From positions 199,550 to 263,549 of the forward strand of contig JAGOQM010000004.1 in NCBI GenBank assembly GCA_017991555.1: DNA of 64,000 bases, in the 5' to 3' direction. Below the pieces are notes generated by a model, which worked only from the letters and a program-made list of their open reading frames with translations, was not told where the DNA came from and did no database searches. The number at the start of each line of letters is the position of its first letter. Within the stretch, counting starts at the first letter, position 1. This DNA is from Neisseriaceae bacterium. GTDB taxonomy: Bacteria; Pseudomonadota; Gammaproteobacteria; Burkholderiales; Neisseriaceae. Shown here in pieces: positions 1-9,167 of the stretch. Both the position numbers and the translations under genes were made by a program.

Positions 1-1442
1 GCGACGATCCGTTCTTGACCCAGCCCATGATGTACAAAAAAATCGCCAAGCACCCAGGCACCCGTGCGCTGTACGCCGACCGCTTGGTGAGCGAAGGCTT
101 GTTGACCAAAGAAGACACCGATGCCTTGATTAAAGCCTACCGCGATGCCTTGGATAAGGGCGAGCACGTAGAGCAAACCCAATTGAACAACTACAAGCGT
201 CAACACGCCGTAGATTGGACCCCATTCATGGGCACGCATTGGGCGCACCCTGTGAATTCAGGTTTGCCTTTGGGTGACATTCAGCGTTTGGCGGATAAAT
301 TCACCACCATTCCTGAAGGCTTCAAGCCACACAACACCATCAACCGTTTGATCAATACCCGTAAAGCCATGGCGGCGGGCGAGCAACCGCTAGACTGGGG
401 TATGGCCGAGACCTTGGCTTACGCCAGCTTGGTGAACAACGGTAACGGCGTGCGCATCTCGGGTGAAGATTCGGGTCGCGGTACGTTCTCACACCGTCAT
501 GCGGTATTGCATGATCAAAACCGTGAGCGTTGGGACCAAGGCGTGTACATCCCCTTGCAAAACATTGCTGAAAACCAAGCCCGTTTTGAAGTGATCGACT
601 CGATCCTAAACGAAGAAGCGGTATTGGCCTATGAGTATGGTTATTCTTGCTCAGCCCCAGACCAATTGGTGATGTGGGAAGCCCAGTTTGGCGACTTCGC
701 CAACGGTGCGCAAGTGGCGATTGACCAATTTATTACCTCGGGCGAAACCAAGTGGGGCCGTTTGTCTGGCTTAACCATCATGATGCCTCACGGCTACGAT
801 GGCCAAGGCCCTGAGCACTCTTCTGCCCGCGTTGAGCGTTGGTTGCAGCTGTGTGCCGAGCACAACGTCCAAGTGGTGATGCCTTCGGAAGCGTCGCAAA
901 TGTTCCACGTATTGCGTCGTCAGGTGATGCGCCCTTACCGCAAGCCTTTGGCGATCTTTATGTCAAAACGGTTGCTGCGTTACAAAGCCTCTATGAGTGA
1001 GTTGGCTGATTTCGCCGACGGTACGTCATTCCGTCCCGTGATTGGCGATGCCCTAGAGCGTCAAGATAAAGACGTGAAACGCGTGGTGTTGTGTGCTGGT
1101 CAAGTGTATTACGACCTGTTCAACGATCGCGAAGCACGTGGTTTGGAAAAAGAGATTGCGATTGTGCGTATTGAGCAATTGTATCCGTTCCCAACCGAAG
1201 AAGTGGCTGCCGAGTTGGCCCGTTACAGCAATGCTAAAGAAGTGATTTGGGCCCAAGAAGAGCCTAAAAACCAAGGTGCATGGTATCAATTGCGCCATCG
1301 CTTCGAAGCACTGCTTAACAGCAAACAAAGCGTCAGCTTCGCAGGTCGCCCATCAAGTGCTTCACCAGCAGTAGGGTACATGAGTAAACACCAAGCGCAA
1401 CTGAAAGCTTTGCTGGACGATGCCTTGAGTTTTGATAAGTAA
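1..1442 (+). CDS. sucA: 2-oxoglutarate dehydrogenase E1 component, C-terminal part (partial)
   Basis: This is the C-terminal half of the thiamine-diphosphate-dependent E1 subunit, which decarboxylates 2-oxoglutarate and passes succinyl groups to the lipoyl domains of SucB. The reading frame is open from base 3, so the gene enters from the left edge. The TTG at 15 is an internal codon, not the start. About 480 codons are visible against a usual length near 940. The pyrimidine-binding transketolase-type domain is recognisable from the ISGEDSGRGTFSHRHA segment, and the C-terminal domain from EQLYPFP and WAQEEPKNQGAW. It is followed closely by sucB and lpdA, the other two subunits of the complex. 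Identification is secure; only the N-terminal half is missing. Confidence 0.97.
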   Translation, partial: DDPFLTQPMMYKKIAKHPGTRALYADRLVSEGLLTKEDTDALIKAYRDALDKGEHVEQTQLNNYKRQHAVDWTPFMGTHWAHPVNSGLPLGDIQRLADKFTTIPEGFKPHNTINRLINTRKAMAAGEQPLDWGMAETLAYASLVNNGNGVRISGEDSGRGTFSHRHAVLHDQNRERWDQGVYIPLQNIAENQARFEVIDSILNEEAVLAYEYGYSCSAPDQLVMWEAQFGDFANGAQVAIDQFITSGETKWGRLSGLTIMMPHGYDGQGPEHSSARVERWLQLCAEHNVQVVMPSEASQMFHVLRRQVMRPYRKPLAIFMSKRLLRYKASMSELADFADGTSFRPVIGDALERQDKDVKRVVLCAGQVYYDLFNDREARGLEKEIAIVRIEQLYPFPTEEVAAELARYSNAKEVIWAQEEPKNQGAWYQLRHRFEALLNSKQSVSFAGRPSSASPAVGYMSKHQAQLKALLDDALSFDK

Positions 1443-1493
1443 TAGCCACCACGTGACGGCCACTGGGTGGCCACAAAAAATCAGGAGATAAAT

Positions 1494-2687
1494 ATGATTA
1501 TTGAAGTTAATGTACCCGTGTTGCCAGAAAGCGTTTCTGAAGCAACATTGATGACATGGAATAAAAAAGTGGGTGAATTCGTTGAACGTGACGAAAACAT
1601 CATCGATTTAGAAACCGACAAAGTGGTGTTGGAACTGCCTGCACCTCAAGCCGGCGTGTTGCTTGAAATCATTGAGCAAGACGGCGCGACCGTTGTGTCT
1701 GGTCAGCTATTGGCCCGCATCGACACCGCTGCTAAAGCCGGTGATGCAGCGCCTGCGGCAGAAGCCGCACCAGCTGAAGCTGCCGCACCTGCAGCCGCTT
1801 CTGGCGCCGCTGTTGCCATGCCCGCTGCTGCCAAAATGGCCGCAGAAAAAGGCGTTGATTTGAACAACGTTCAAGGTTCTGGCCGCGATGGTCGCATCTT
1901 GAAAGAAGACGTACAAAACGCTGGTGCCGCTCCTGCTAAAGCCGCAGCGCCTGCTGCCGCCGCCGTGGCCCCAGTGGCATTGGGTGAGCGTACTGAGCAA
2001 CGCGTGCCGATGTCTCGTTTGCGTCAACGTGTGGCCGAGCGCCTATTGCAATCGCAACACGAAAACGCCATCTTGACCACGTTTAACGAAGTGAACATGA
2101 AACCCATCATGGACTTGCGCAACAAGTACAAAGATCAGTTCATGAAAGAACACGACGTGAAACTAGGCTTTATGTCTTTCTTCGTGAAAGCCGCCGTGGC
2201 CGCATTGAAAAAATTCCCATTGGTGAACGCCTCTATCGACGGTAACGACATCGTGTACCACGGTTACTTCGACATCGGTATTGCGGTAGGTAGCCCACGT
2301 GGCCTAGTTGTGCCTATTTTGCGTAACGCCGACCAAATGTCTTTGGCCGACATCGAACGTCAAATTGCGGTTTATGCTGGTAAAGCTAAAGACGGTAAAT
2401 TGGCGCTAGAAGATTTGACTGGCGGTACCTTCAGCATCACCAACGGCGGTACCTTTGGTTCAATGATGTCTACCCCAATCATTAACCCACCACAGTCTGC
2501 TATTTTGGGCATGCACGCGACTAAAGAACGTGCCATGGTTGAAAACGGCGAAGTGGTTGTGCGTCCGATGATGTACCTAGCCTTGTCTTACGATCACCGC
2601 ATCATTGACGGTCGCGAAGCGGTGTTGAGCTTGGTGACCATTAAAGACTTGCTAGAAGACCCAGCACGTTTGATCTTGGACCTATAA
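1494..2687 (+). CDS. sucB: Dihydrolipoyllysine-residue succinyltransferase, E2 of 2-oxoglutarate dehydrogenase
   Basis: The E2 core of the 2-oxoglutarate dehydrogenase complex transfers the succinyl group from lipoyl-lysine to CoA. I place the start at ATG 1494, nine codons inside the longest frame, because AGGAG at 1483-1487 sits at good spacing and the protein then begins MIIEVNVP as in the family (397 aa). One lipoyl domain carries the ETDKVVLE motif, with the lipoylated lysine near residue 43. An Ala/Pro-rich flexible linker follows, then a peripheral-subunit-binding domain ([13 protein letters not shown]) and the catalytic acyltransferase domain, which ends with the [12 protein letters not shown] active-site histidine motif. 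It lies 51 bp after sucA in the same operon. Confidence 0.97.
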   Translation: MIIEVNVPVLPESVSEATLMTWNKKVGEFVERDENIIDLETDKVVLELPAPQAGVLLEIIEQDGATVVSGQLLARIDTAAKAGDAAPAAEAAPAEAAAPAAASGAAVAMPAAAKMAAEKGVDLNNVQGSGRDGRILKEDVQNAGAAPAKAAAPAAAAVAPVALGERTEQRVPMSRLRQRVAERLLQSQHENAILTTFNEVNMKPIMDLRNKYKDQFMKEHDVKLGFMSFFVKAAVAALKKFPLVNASIDGNDIVYHGYFDIGIAVGSPRGLVVPILRNADQMSLADIERQIAVYAGKAKDGKLALEDLTGGTFSITNGGTFGSMMSTPIINPPQSAILGMHATKERAMVENGEVVVRPMMYLALSYDHRIIDGREAVLSLVTIKDLLEDPARLILDL

Positions 2688-2696
2688 TCTAAGTAT

Positions 2697-2723
2697 AAGG
2701 CAACCTTACGTTAAGGTTGCCTT
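2697..2723 (+). terminator. Perfect hairpin between sucB and lpdA (attenuator or processing site)
   Basis: A 12 bp perfect stem (2697-2708 with 2712-2723) and a three-base loop lie between the sucB stop and lpdA. The downstream side reads CTGTTTG, a weak U tract, so it may act as a partial terminator, an attenuator or an mRNA stability element rather than a full stop. Function is inferred from structure only. Confidence 0.55.
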
Positions 2724-2771
2724 CTGTTTGGGCGCTTCTGGCCTGATCAGTCTATAACAAAGGAATAAAGC

Positions 2772-4202
2772 ATGAGTCATAATGTAGATGTTGCCGTAAT
2801 CGGCGCAGGCCCTGGCGGCTACGTGGCTGCTATTCGTGCAGCCCAATTGGGTTTTTCAGCCGTGTGTATCGATGCCGGTAAAGGCAAAGATGGCAAAACC
2901 CCAGCGATGGGTGGAACCTGCTTGAACGTAGGCTGTATCCCTTCTAAAGCTTTGTTGGAATCATCACATCAGTTCCACGCCATCAGCCACGACATGGCCG
3001 ATCACGGCATTGAAGTGGGCAAAGCCAAAATGGATGCCAGCAAAATGATTGCCCGTAAAGACGGCATCGTAGACAAATTAACCGGCGGTGTGGCGTTCTT
3101 GTTGAAAAAGAACAAAGTACCGGCCCTACACGGCACCGGTAAAATCATTGGCCAAGTAGACGGCAAATGGAAAGTAGAAGTCGACAACGACGGCGCCAAA
3201 GAAGAAGTGTTGGCGACGCACGTGATTGTGGCTTCTGGTAGCCGTCCACGTCCACTGCCTTTGGTTGAAATCGACAACGTGAACGTGTTGGACAACGAAG
3301 GCGCTTTGAACTTAGAAAGCGCGCCAAAACGCCTAGGCGTGATTGGTTCTGGCGTGATTGGTTTGGAAATGGGTTCGGTATGGAAACGCTTGGGTTCTGA
3401 AGTGACCGTATTGGAAGCCGCGCCTAAGTTTATGGGTGCCGCCGATGCGCAAATCGCCCGTGAAGCAATGCGTACCCTAACCAAAGACACTGGCCTAGAC
3501 ATTTTATTGGGCGTGAAAATCACCAAAATCACCAACGGCAAAACCGTTGTGGTTGAGTACGAAGTGGGTGGCGAAGCCAAGACGCAAGAGTTTGACAAGC
3601 TCATCGTGGCCATCGGCCGCGTGCCCAATACCGAAGGTTTGGGCGCTAAAGAAGTGGGCCTAAACATCGACGAACGCGGCTTTGTGGCCGTGGATGGCGA
3701 TTGCAAAACCAACCTGCCTAACGTATGGGCGATTGGTGACGTGGTGCGTGGCCCAATGTTGGCTCATAAAGCCAGCGAAGAAGGCGTGGCCGTGGCCGAG
3801 CGCATTGCCGGTCAGAAACCCCACTTCGACTTCAATACCGTGCCTTGGGTGATTTACACCAACCCCGAAATTGCTTGGGTGGGTCAAACCGAAGAGCAGC
3901 TTAAAGAAGCGGGTATCGACTACAAAAAAGGCACCTCAGGTTTTGGCGCCAACGGTCGTGCGATGAGCATGGGCGCAGCCCAAGGCACCATCAAAGTGTT
4001 GACCGATGCGAAAACTGACCGCATTTTGGGCATTCACATGATTGGCCCAATGGTGTCTGAACTGGTTGCCGAAGCCGTTGTGGCGATGGAATTCAAAGCC
4101 AGCGGTGAAGACATTGGTCGCATCATCCACGCACACCCATCATTGGCTGAAGTGCTACACGAAGCGGCATTGGCCACTGACAAACGTGCGATTCACGGCT
4201 AA
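2772..4202 (+). CDS. lpdA: Dihydrolipoyl dehydrogenase (E3)
   Basis: This FAD flavoprotein reoxidises the dihydrolipoyl groups of SucB and reduces NAD+. The 476 aa length is normal for the family. The N-terminal dinucleotide fold has GAGPGG at 11-16, the redox-active disulfide is C50-LNVG-C55, a second Rossmann fold appears as GVIGSGVIGLEMG near 190, and the C-terminal dimer domain carries the HPSLAEVLHEA catalytic His/Glu motif. There is no N-terminal lipoyl domain, unlike some pyruvate-complex E3 proteins, and its place behind sucAB assigns it to the 2-oxoglutarate complex. It could also serve the glycine cleavage system or pyruvate dehydrogenase. Its stop codon overlaps the next start by one base. 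Confidence 0.96.
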   Translation: MSHNVDVAVIGAGPGGYVAAIRAAQLGFSAVCIDAGKGKDGKTPAMGGTCLNVGCIPSKALLESSHQFHAISHDMADHGIEVGKAKMDASKMIARKDGIVDKLTGGVAFLLKKNKVPALHGTGKIIGQVDGKWKVEVDNDGAKEEVLATHVIVASGSRPRPLPLVEIDNVNVLDNEGALNLESAPKRLGVIGSGVIGLEMGSVWKRLGSEVTVLEAAPKFMGAADAQIAREAMRTLTKDTGLDILLGVKITKITNGKTVVVEYEVGGEAKTQEFDKLIVAIGRVPNTEGLGAKEVGLNIDERGFVAVDGDCKTNLPNVWAIGDVVRGPMLAHKASEEGVAVAERIAGQKPHFDFNTVPWVIYTNPEIAWVGQTEEQLKEAGIDYKKGTSGFGANGRAMSMGAAQGTIKVLTDAKTDRILGIHMIGPMVSELVAEAVVAMEFKASGEDIGRIIHAHPSLAEVLHEAALATDKRAIHG

Positions 4203-4498
4203 TGACCGAATCCAGTAGGGTCATCGCCGGCATCTTGATGCTGCCACTGGGGGTGTTCCTCATGTGTGCGGCAGGCCTGATGCATGTGTACACCATACTG
4301 GTTGAATCGGCCGCCTTTGAGCGCTTTAAAGAGCGTTCACAGGTGGGCGTGATGATGATCATGTTTTTTAGTTTTAGCCTGGCTTTCTACGCCTTTGCAC
4401 CGAAGGCTAGGCGTAAAGGATGGCTGGTTTTGGCATTATTTGGCGTTGGCCTAGCCTGCTATATTTTGGCAAAAAAATGGCTGCCCGACGCAGCCTAA
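4202..4498 (+). CDS. Small two- or three-helix membrane protein inside the suc operon
   Basis: A 98 aa protein whose ATG shares a base with the lpdA stop codon, so it is almost certainly translated from the suc transcript. I see three hydrophobic stretches: about residues 6-30, 47-64 and 73-90. Charged connecting segments lie between them (ERFKERS, PKARRKG). I do not recognise a named family and assign no function. The strict overlap with lpdA and the position before sucC suggest co-expression with the TCA enzymes, perhaps a membrane factor, but that is inference. The codon pattern resembles the flanking genes. Confidence 0.75.
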   Translation: MTESSRVIAGILMLPLGVFLMCAAGLMHVYTILVESAAFERFKERSQVGVMMIMFFSFSLAFYAFAPKARRKGWLVLALFGVGLACYILAKKWLPDAA

Positions 4499-4555
4499 AC
4501 CAGACCCGCAATTACAGCGTTAAGCTGCATATTAACTTCAACAGAGGAACCCCTC

Positions 4556-5722
4556 ATGAACTTACACGAGTACCAATCTAAGGCCCTTTTGGCCAGCTAT
4601 GGTTTGCCTGTTCAAAACGGCATTGTGGCTGAAACCCCAGAAGCTGCTGCAGCAGCATACGATTCTTTAGGCGGCAAATTTGCCGTGGTTAAAGCCCAAG
4701 TACACGCCGGTGGCCGTGGTAAATCTGGTGGTGTGAAAGTGGTTAAAAGCCGCGAAGAAGCTGCTGAAATCGCCAAAGGCTTGATTGGCACCAACTTGGT
4801 GACTTACCAAACAGACGCCAATGGCCAACCTGTAAACAGCGTATTGGTCTGTGAAGACATGTACCCAGTAGAGCGTGAATTGTACCTAGGCGCCGTGGTT
4901 GACCGTTCAACCCGTCGCATTACGTTCATGGCGTCTACCGAAGGCGGCGTTGAAATTGAAACCGTGGCTGCTGAAACCCCAGAAAAAATCATCAAAGTAA
5001 CCGTTGATCCACTAGTGGGCATGCAGCCGTTCCAAGCGCGTGCCACGGCATTTGCTTTGGGCCTAAAAGGCGACCAAATTAAAGCGTTTACCAAATTGAT
5101 GTTGGGTGCTTACCAAGCGTTTGTTGACAACGACTTTGCTTTGTTTGAAATCAACCCATTGGCCGTGCGCGAAAACGGTGAATTGGCCTGTGTGGATGCG
5201 AAAATCGGCATCGACTCTAACGCCATGTACCGCTTGCCTAAATTGGCTGCCCAACGCGACAAATCACAAGAAAACGAACGTGAATTGAAAGCCAGCGAAT
5301 TTGACCTTAACTATGTGGCCCTAGAAGGCAACATCGGTTGTATGGTGAACGGTGCGGGTTTGGCGATGGCCACCATGGACATCATCAAACTGTACGGCGG
5401 TCAGCCTGCTAACTTCTTGGACGTGGGCGGTGGCGCAACCAAAGAGCGCGTGATTGAAGCGTTCAAATTAATTTTGGCCGACCCTTCAGTACAAGGCGTG
5501 TTGATCAACATCTTCGGTGGTATTGTTCGTTGCGACATGATTGCTGAAGCCATTATCGCTGCCGTTAAAGAAGTGAACGTGACCGTGCCTGTCGTGGTTC
5601 GTTTAGAAGGTAACAATGCTGAAATTGGTGCCAAATTGTTGTCAGAATCTGGCTTGGCATTGATTCCTGCTGAAGGCTTAGCCGACGCAGCCCAAAAAAT
5701 TGTTGAAGCTGTTAAAGCCTAA
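4556..5722 (+). CDS. sucC: Succinyl-CoA synthetase (ADP-forming) beta subunit
   Basis: Together with SucD this subunit converts succinyl-CoA to succinate with substrate-level phosphorylation. The 388 aa length is standard. The ATP-grasp domain starts at [12 protein letters not shown] and carries the glycine-rich [10 protein letters not shown] nucleotide segment. FEINPLAV (metal/nucleotide site) and [10 protein letters not shown] (CoA-ligase domain) are also present. The start at 4556 follows an AGAGGA ribosome site at good spacing. SucD follows 17 bp later. In the larger scheme the enzyme uses succinyl-CoA from the 2-oxoglutarate complex and from the PcaIJ/PcaF arm of the benzoate pathway. 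Confidence 0.97.
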   Translation: MNLHEYQSKALLASYGLPVQNGIVAETPEAAAAAYDSLGGKFAVVKAQVHAGGRGKSGGVKVVKSREEAAEIAKGLIGTNLVTYQTDANGQPVNSVLVCEDMYPVERELYLGAVVDRSTRRITFMASTEGGVEIETVAAETPEKIIKVTVDPLVGMQPFQARATAFALGLKGDQIKAFTKLMLGAYQAFVDNDFALFEINPLAVRENGELACVDAKIGIDSNAMYRLPKLAAQRDKSQENERELKASEFDLNYVALEGNIGCMVNGAGLAMATMDIIKLYGGQPANFLDVGGGATKERVIEAFKLILADPSVQGVLINIFGGIVRCDMIAEAIIAAVKEVNVTVPVVVRLEGNNAEIGAKLLSESGLALIPAEGLADAAQKIVEAVKA

Positions 5723-5739
5723 GCTAAGGAGATTAAATA

Positions 5740-6627
5740 ATGAGCGTATTAGTAAATAAAAACACCCGTCTGTTGGTTCAAGGTTTCACCGGTAAAAACG
5801 GTACTTTCCACTCTGAGCAAGCGATTGCTTACGGCACTAACGTAGTGGGCGGCGTGACCCCAGGTAAAGGTGGTTCTTTGCACCTAGACCGTCCTGTATT
5901 CGACACCATGGCCGAAGCCGTGCGCGAAACACAAGCCGACACTTCTGTGATCTACGTACCGGCACCATTCGTACTGGACTCAATCGTTGAAGCCGTTGAT
6001 TCTGGCGTGAGCTTGATCGTGGTGATTACCGAAGGCGTGCCAACGATTGACATGCTAAAAGCCAAGCGTTACATCGAGAACACTGGCGGCGTGCGTCTGA
6101 TTGGCCCTAACTGCCCAGGCGTGATCACCCCAGGCGAATGTAAAGTCGGCATTATGCCAGGCCACATTCACCAACCAGGCCGCATCGGCATTATTTCTCG
6201 TTCAGGTACGTTGACTTACGAAGCCGTGGCACAAACCACCAAGCTTGGTCTAGGCCAGTCTACCTGTATCGGTATTGGTGGCGACCCAATCCCAGGCACC
6301 AGCCACATTGATGCTTTGGAACTGTTCCAAAACGACCCAGACACTGATGCGATCATCATGATTGGTGAAATTGGCGGTACTGCTGAAGAAGAAGCCGCTG
6401 AATACATCAAATCTAACGTGACCAAACCTGTTGTGGGTTACATTGCTGGTGTGACTGCACCTGCTGGTAAACGCATGGGCCACGCTGGTGCGATTATTTC
6501 TGGTGGTAAAGGCACGGCAGAAGAGAAATTCCACGCCTTCGAACAGGCTGGCATTGCGTACACGCGTAGCCCTGCAGAACTAGGTTCGACCATGTTGGAA
6601 GTATTGAAAAGCAAAGGCATGATCTAA
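5740..6627 (+). CDS. sucD: Succinyl-CoA synthetase alpha subunit
   Basis: This is the CoA-binding and phosphohistidine-carrying subunit of succinyl-CoA synthetase. It is 295 aa, slightly longer than the 289 aa of E. coli. The N-terminal Rossmann CoA-binding domain has [12 protein letters not shown], and [10 protein letters not shown] lies mid-protein. The phosphorylated histidine is in [17 protein letters not shown] at about residue 248. TAAGGAG just upstream gives a strong ribosome site. It is the last gene of the suc operon and is followed by a clear intrinsic terminator. Confidence 0.97.
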   Translation: MSVLVNKNTRLLVQGFTGKNGTFHSEQAIAYGTNVVGGVTPGKGGSLHLDRPVFDTMAEAVRETQADTSVIYVPAPFVLDSIVEAVDSGVSLIVVITEGVPTIDMLKAKRYIENTGGVRLIGPNCPGVITPGECKVGIMPGHIHQPGRIGIISRSGTLTYEAVAQTTKLGLGQSTCIGIGGDPIPGTSHIDALELFQNDPDTDAIIMIGEIGGTAEEEAAEYIKSNVTKPVVGYIAGVTAPAGKRMGHAGAIISGGKGTAEEKFHAFEQAGIAYTRSPAELGSTMLEVLKSKGMI

Positions 6628-6660
6628 GCGATCAGCGCCTTGCGTTAAGGTAATGCCCAT

Positions 6661-6697
6661 AAGCCGCCCTGATGACGATCGGGGCGGCTTTTTTTAT
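6661..6697 (+). terminator. Intrinsic terminator of the suc operon
   Basis: A stem AAGCCGCCC (6661-6669) pairs with GGGCGGCTT (6682-6690) and is followed by a run of T. It sits 33 bp after the sucD stop. Confidence 0.9.
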
Positions 6698-6947
6698 GGG
6701 GTTTTTAGAGGCATGCTTAAGCGTGGCTACTTTAAAGTGAAATGTAAAAATAACGATTAATTTCATTTTTTGTGTAGGCAATTAAGCCACGGTGTGAGAT
6801 GATGAATATTCATTGGCGATATGTCAGTAAGTTTGATGATTGTTTAAATATGTTTCCCTTTTTGGGGTAGCGCATTGAACTTAATACTGTATTAACCGTC
6901 TATTAAGTACGCAGCATTTTTTTAATTGAGTAGTGATGGAGATGATT
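6698..6947. other. Intergenic region before the YqjD-like operon
   Basis: This AT-rich non-coding stretch separates the suc terminator from the next gene set. No gene or RNA was recognised. It probably contains the promoter of the downstream operon, but no -35/-10 pair with good spacing stood out. The final bases provide GGAG at 6938-6941 for the ATG at 6948. Confidence 0.4.
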
Positions 6948-7271
6948 ATGAGTAAAAAAGTATCCGCTAAAACCGATGAAAAAAAAGAGCAACTGATCCA
7001 AGAAGTGCGTGAAGTACTCAATAGCGCTGAAGAGTTGTATGAATCTGCTGCTGATGATGGCAGTGCCAAAGCCAAAGAATTAAAAAAACGCCTGCAAGAT
7101 CGCATTGCCGATTGTAAAAGCCGTTTGCAAGATTTAGAAGGCGAAGTGGTAGAACGGGCCAAAGAAGTGGCCAAACAAACCGACCAATTGGTGCAGGACA
7201 ATCCGTATAAGTTTGCCGGTGTGGCCGCAGCCGTCGGGTTCTTGTTGGGTCTATTGGTTTCTAGACGTTAA
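6948..7271 (+). CDS. YqjD/ElaB-type (DUF883) inner-membrane-anchored protein
   Basis: This 107 aa protein is largely charged and helical, with heptad-like segments through residues 10-80 (EQLIQEVREVLNS, AKELKKRLQDR, VVERAKEVAKQ), and ends in one membrane anchor (FAGVAAAVGFLLGLLVSRR). This architecture defines the DUF883 family, whose E. coli member YqjD has been described as a stationary-phase membrane protein that binds ribosomes. I choose ATG 6948 over the upstream GTG/ATG codons because GGAG at 6938-6941 is well placed for it. It leads a three-gene set in the E. coli yqjD-yqjE-yqjK order. Confidence 0.85.
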   Translation: MSKKVSAKTDEKKEQLIQEVREVLNSAEELYESAADDGSAKAKELKKRLQDRIADCKSRLQDLEGEVVERAKEVAKQTDQLVQDNPYKFAGVAAAVGFLLGLLVSRR

Positions 7272-7338
7272 CCAGATGATGAATCATGGGGCTGCTGGCT
7301 GTATGGCCAAGCAGCCCCAATGCTATTAGGAGAAGCCG

Positions 7339-7731
7339 ATGGCTCGATTAGGGTTTGGGGCAAGTGCCAATCGACTGCTGAGCAACGGCCTGGATTTGTT
7401 GTTCGTGCGGGTACAAATGGCCCGCTTGGAAATGCAACAGCACAAAGACAACCTGGTCGCCATCGTGGTGTCTTTAATTCTGGTGGGGCTGTGTGCCTTA
7501 GTGGCTGCGGTGGGCTTTTTGTTAGGGCTTAATGCCGTGTTGCCACCGGTGGCCAAAATCTGGGTCTTTTTTGGTTTGGCCGTCGTTGCCGTGGTGGTGA
7601 TGGTGTGGCTGTTGGTGGGGATTAATGCCCGTAAGCGCAATCAAAAACAGCTGTTGTCAGACACCTTGTTAGAATTAAAAAATGACTTATCCACCTTAAA
7701 AGGCAGAATCGACGCCTTGGATGATGAGTAG
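7339..7731 (+). CDS. YqjE-like membrane protein (holin superfamily III type)
   Basis: The 130 aa protein has an amphipathic N-terminus, two adjacent membrane segments (about residues 40-68 and 75-100: VAIVVSLILVGLCALVAAVGFLLG and WVFFGLAVVAVVVMVWLLVG), and a charged C-terminal helix (LLSDTLLELKNDLSTLKGRIDALDDE). This matches the YqjE family found next to DUF883 proteins. AGGAG near 7328 serves the ATG. The biochemical role is unknown; co-occurrence with its neighbours suggests an envelope-associated complex. Confidence 0.8.
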   Translation: MARLGFGASANRLLSNGLDLLFVRVQMARLEMQQHKDNLVAIVVSLILVGLCALVAAVGFLLGLNAVLPPVAKIWVFFGLAVVAVVVMVWLLVGINARKRNQKQLLSDTLLELKNDLSTLKGRIDALDDE

Positions 7732-7746
7732 TCACAGGAGGTCGAA

Positions 7747-8010
7747 ATGAAGTCGAATCAAGATGTCGAAATGGCCTTGTTGAAGCTCAAAGGCGAGGCG
7801 TTGCGGCTCCAGATTGCCGCCGATGCAGCACAGATGAGGCAAACCGTGACCAAGCCTTATCGTTTGGTTTCTGAAGTGAGCGCGACCGTCGGGCTGTGGC
7901 CTTGGGCACGATTGCTGTTAAGCCAAACCAAGGGCCGTCGTCTGAATAAGCCTCTGAAATGGGCGGCGATACTGGGCGTTGGTGCGTTTATCGTTCAAAA
8001 GATGCGTTAG
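7747..8010 (+). CDS. YqjK-like small protein
   Basis: An 87 aa protein sits 15 bp after the YqjE homologue with a CACAGGAGG ribosome site. The N-terminal half is charged and helical (EMALLKLKGEALRLQIAADAAQMRQ). The C-terminus holds one hydrophobic stretch (WAAILGVGAFIVQKM) that could be a short anchor. Position and size match the third gene of yqjDEK-type operons, but sequence similarity alone would not carry the call. Function unknown. Confidence 0.7.
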   Translation: MKSNQDVEMALLKLKGEALRLQIAADAAQMRQTVTKPYRLVSEVSATVGLWPWARLLLSQTKGRRLNKPLKWAAILGVGAFIVQKMR

Positions 8011-8012
8011 GC

Positions 8013-8034
8013 TAAGCAGCAATATTGCTGCTTA
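8013..8034. repeat. 22 bp perfect palindrome after the yqjK-like gene
   Basis: An 11+11 bp perfect inverted repeat (TAAGCAGCAAT and its complement) starts 3 bp after the stop codon and directly precedes a second hairpin. It may be part of a tandem terminator. Confidence 0.6.
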
Positions 8035-8040
8035 ACCCAT

Positions 8041-8071
8041 AAAGCCCACGACTGCTGTCGTGGGCTTTTTA
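8041..8071 (+). terminator. Intrinsic terminator of the yqjDEK-like operon
   Basis: The 12 bp stem 8041-8052 (AAAGCCCACGAC) pairs with 8057-8068, closing a four-base loop, and is followed by T residues. Confidence 0.9.
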
Positions 8072-8197
8072 GTGGCCGCTCGAGGCTGTTCTGGTGAGGG
8101 CGACCTAACTCACGTATGATTTGGCTGATTGGCCTGCATGCCTGCGTTGGACGTGGTGTTTTGGCTCGAGGCGCTTAAATAGAGAAGATTAAAGGTT

Positions 8198-9082
8198 ATG
8201 GACACACGCTTACCCCTTTTGCCGCTGCGCACTTTTGTGGCCATCGCTCGCGAGGGCAGCATTAAGGCCGCCGCCCAGTCGCTGCACGTGACCTCTGGCG
8301 CGGTCAGCCAGCAGCTGCGCCAGCTAGAGGCCCATTTGGGCCAGAGTCTGTTTGTGCGCACGCGTGAGGGCATGATGCTGACCGAAGCCGGCCAGCGGAT
8401 TTACCCGGTGCTGCGCCAGGCGTTTGCGCAAATCAACAGCGTGACCGAGCTGGTGGCTGCCACCAAGGCGCGGCAAACCGTCGCCATCAGCACGGTGCCG
8501 TCTTTTGCGGCCTCATGGCTGGTGCCGCGTTTAAATCGCTTCCATGAGCGTCATCCCCACATTGAGGTAAGGGTAGAGGCCACGCCTAAGCTGGTGGACT
8601 TAAAGCGGCGGCAGGTGGACATTGCCCTGCGGCATGGCCTAGGCGTTTATCCGGGGCTCAAAAGCATTCGCTTATTGGCGCCCAAAATGGTACCGGTGTT
8701 GAGCCCGCTGCTGTTGGCACAGCATCCTCAGATTAAGGCCCCAGCGGACTGCTTGGCCTATCCGCTGTTGCAAGATTCAGATCGCGCCGATTGGCGCCTG
8801 TGGTTGCAGGCGCACGGCGTGGCCGACGACGCCAGAGCCGAGCGTGGCACCAGCTTTGAAGATGATTTTTTATTGTTGAGAGCGGCCGAAGCGGGCCAGG
8901 GCATTGCCTTGGTGCAGGATGTGTCGGCGGCTGAATCCTTGGCCAGTGGGCGTGTGGTTCAGGCCATTGAGCGGCCATGGCCGGCCCGATTTGCCTACTA
9001 TGCGGTGCTGCTGCCCGACACCGCCCTGCGGCCAGAGGTGGCGCAATGCTTGGCGTGGTTGACTGAAGAAAGTCAGCCATAG
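8198..9082 (+). CDS. LysR-family transcriptional regulator (GcvA-like subgroup)
   Basis: A 294 aa LysR regulator. The N-terminal winged helix-turn-helix spans about residues 6-65 (REGSIKAAAQSLHVTSGAVSQQLRQLEAHLG), followed by the linker helix and a periplasmic-binding-protein-like effector domain (about 90-290). The PLRTFVAIAREGSIKAAA opening and the KARQTVAISTVPSFAASWLVPRL transition are typical of the GcvA/AmpR-like subgroup. Neither flanking operon is divergent from it, so the target is not evident. The gene stands alone between two terminators. Confidence 0.85.
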   Translation: MDTRLPLLPLRTFVAIAREGSIKAAAQSLHVTSGAVSQQLRQLEAHLGQSLFVRTREGMMLTEAGQRIYPVLRQAFAQINSVTELVAATKARQTVAISTVPSFAASWLVPRLNRFHERHPHIEVRVEATPKLVDLKRRQVDIALRHGLGVYPGLKSIRLLAPKMVPVLSPLLLAQHPQIKAPADCLAYPLLQDSDRADWRLWLQAHGVADDARAERGTSFEDDFLLLRAAEAGQGIALVQDVSAAESLASGRVVQAIERPWPARFAYYAVLLPDTALRPEVAQCLAWLTEESQP

Positions 9083-9105
9083 GCACTGGGTTCAAATGCA
9101 AGATA

Positions 9106-9136
9106 AAAAAGCCTGTCCGTATCGGACAGGCTTTTT
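9106..9136. terminator. Bidirectional terminator between LysR gene and DUF533 gene
   Basis: The 14 bp stem 9106-9119 (AAAAAGCCTGTCCG) pairs with 9123-9136 around a TAT loop. A and T runs flank both sides, so it can stop transcription from both convergent genes. Confidence 0.9.
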
Positions 9137-9167
9137 GGTTGTGGCCGTTAGGCATGAGGCCACAGGA

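Noticed and set aside
15..17. TTG as the start codon of sucA
   Set aside because: The frame is open from base 3 and continues upstream with family sequence (DDPFLTQPMMYKK), so this is an internal codon of a gene cut by the window edge.
3002..3712. 236-codon open frame on the minus strand inside lpdA
   Set aside because: It is fully antisense to lpdA, which has all its catalytic motifs, and the predicted protein has no recognisable domain. It is a shadow of biased codon use.
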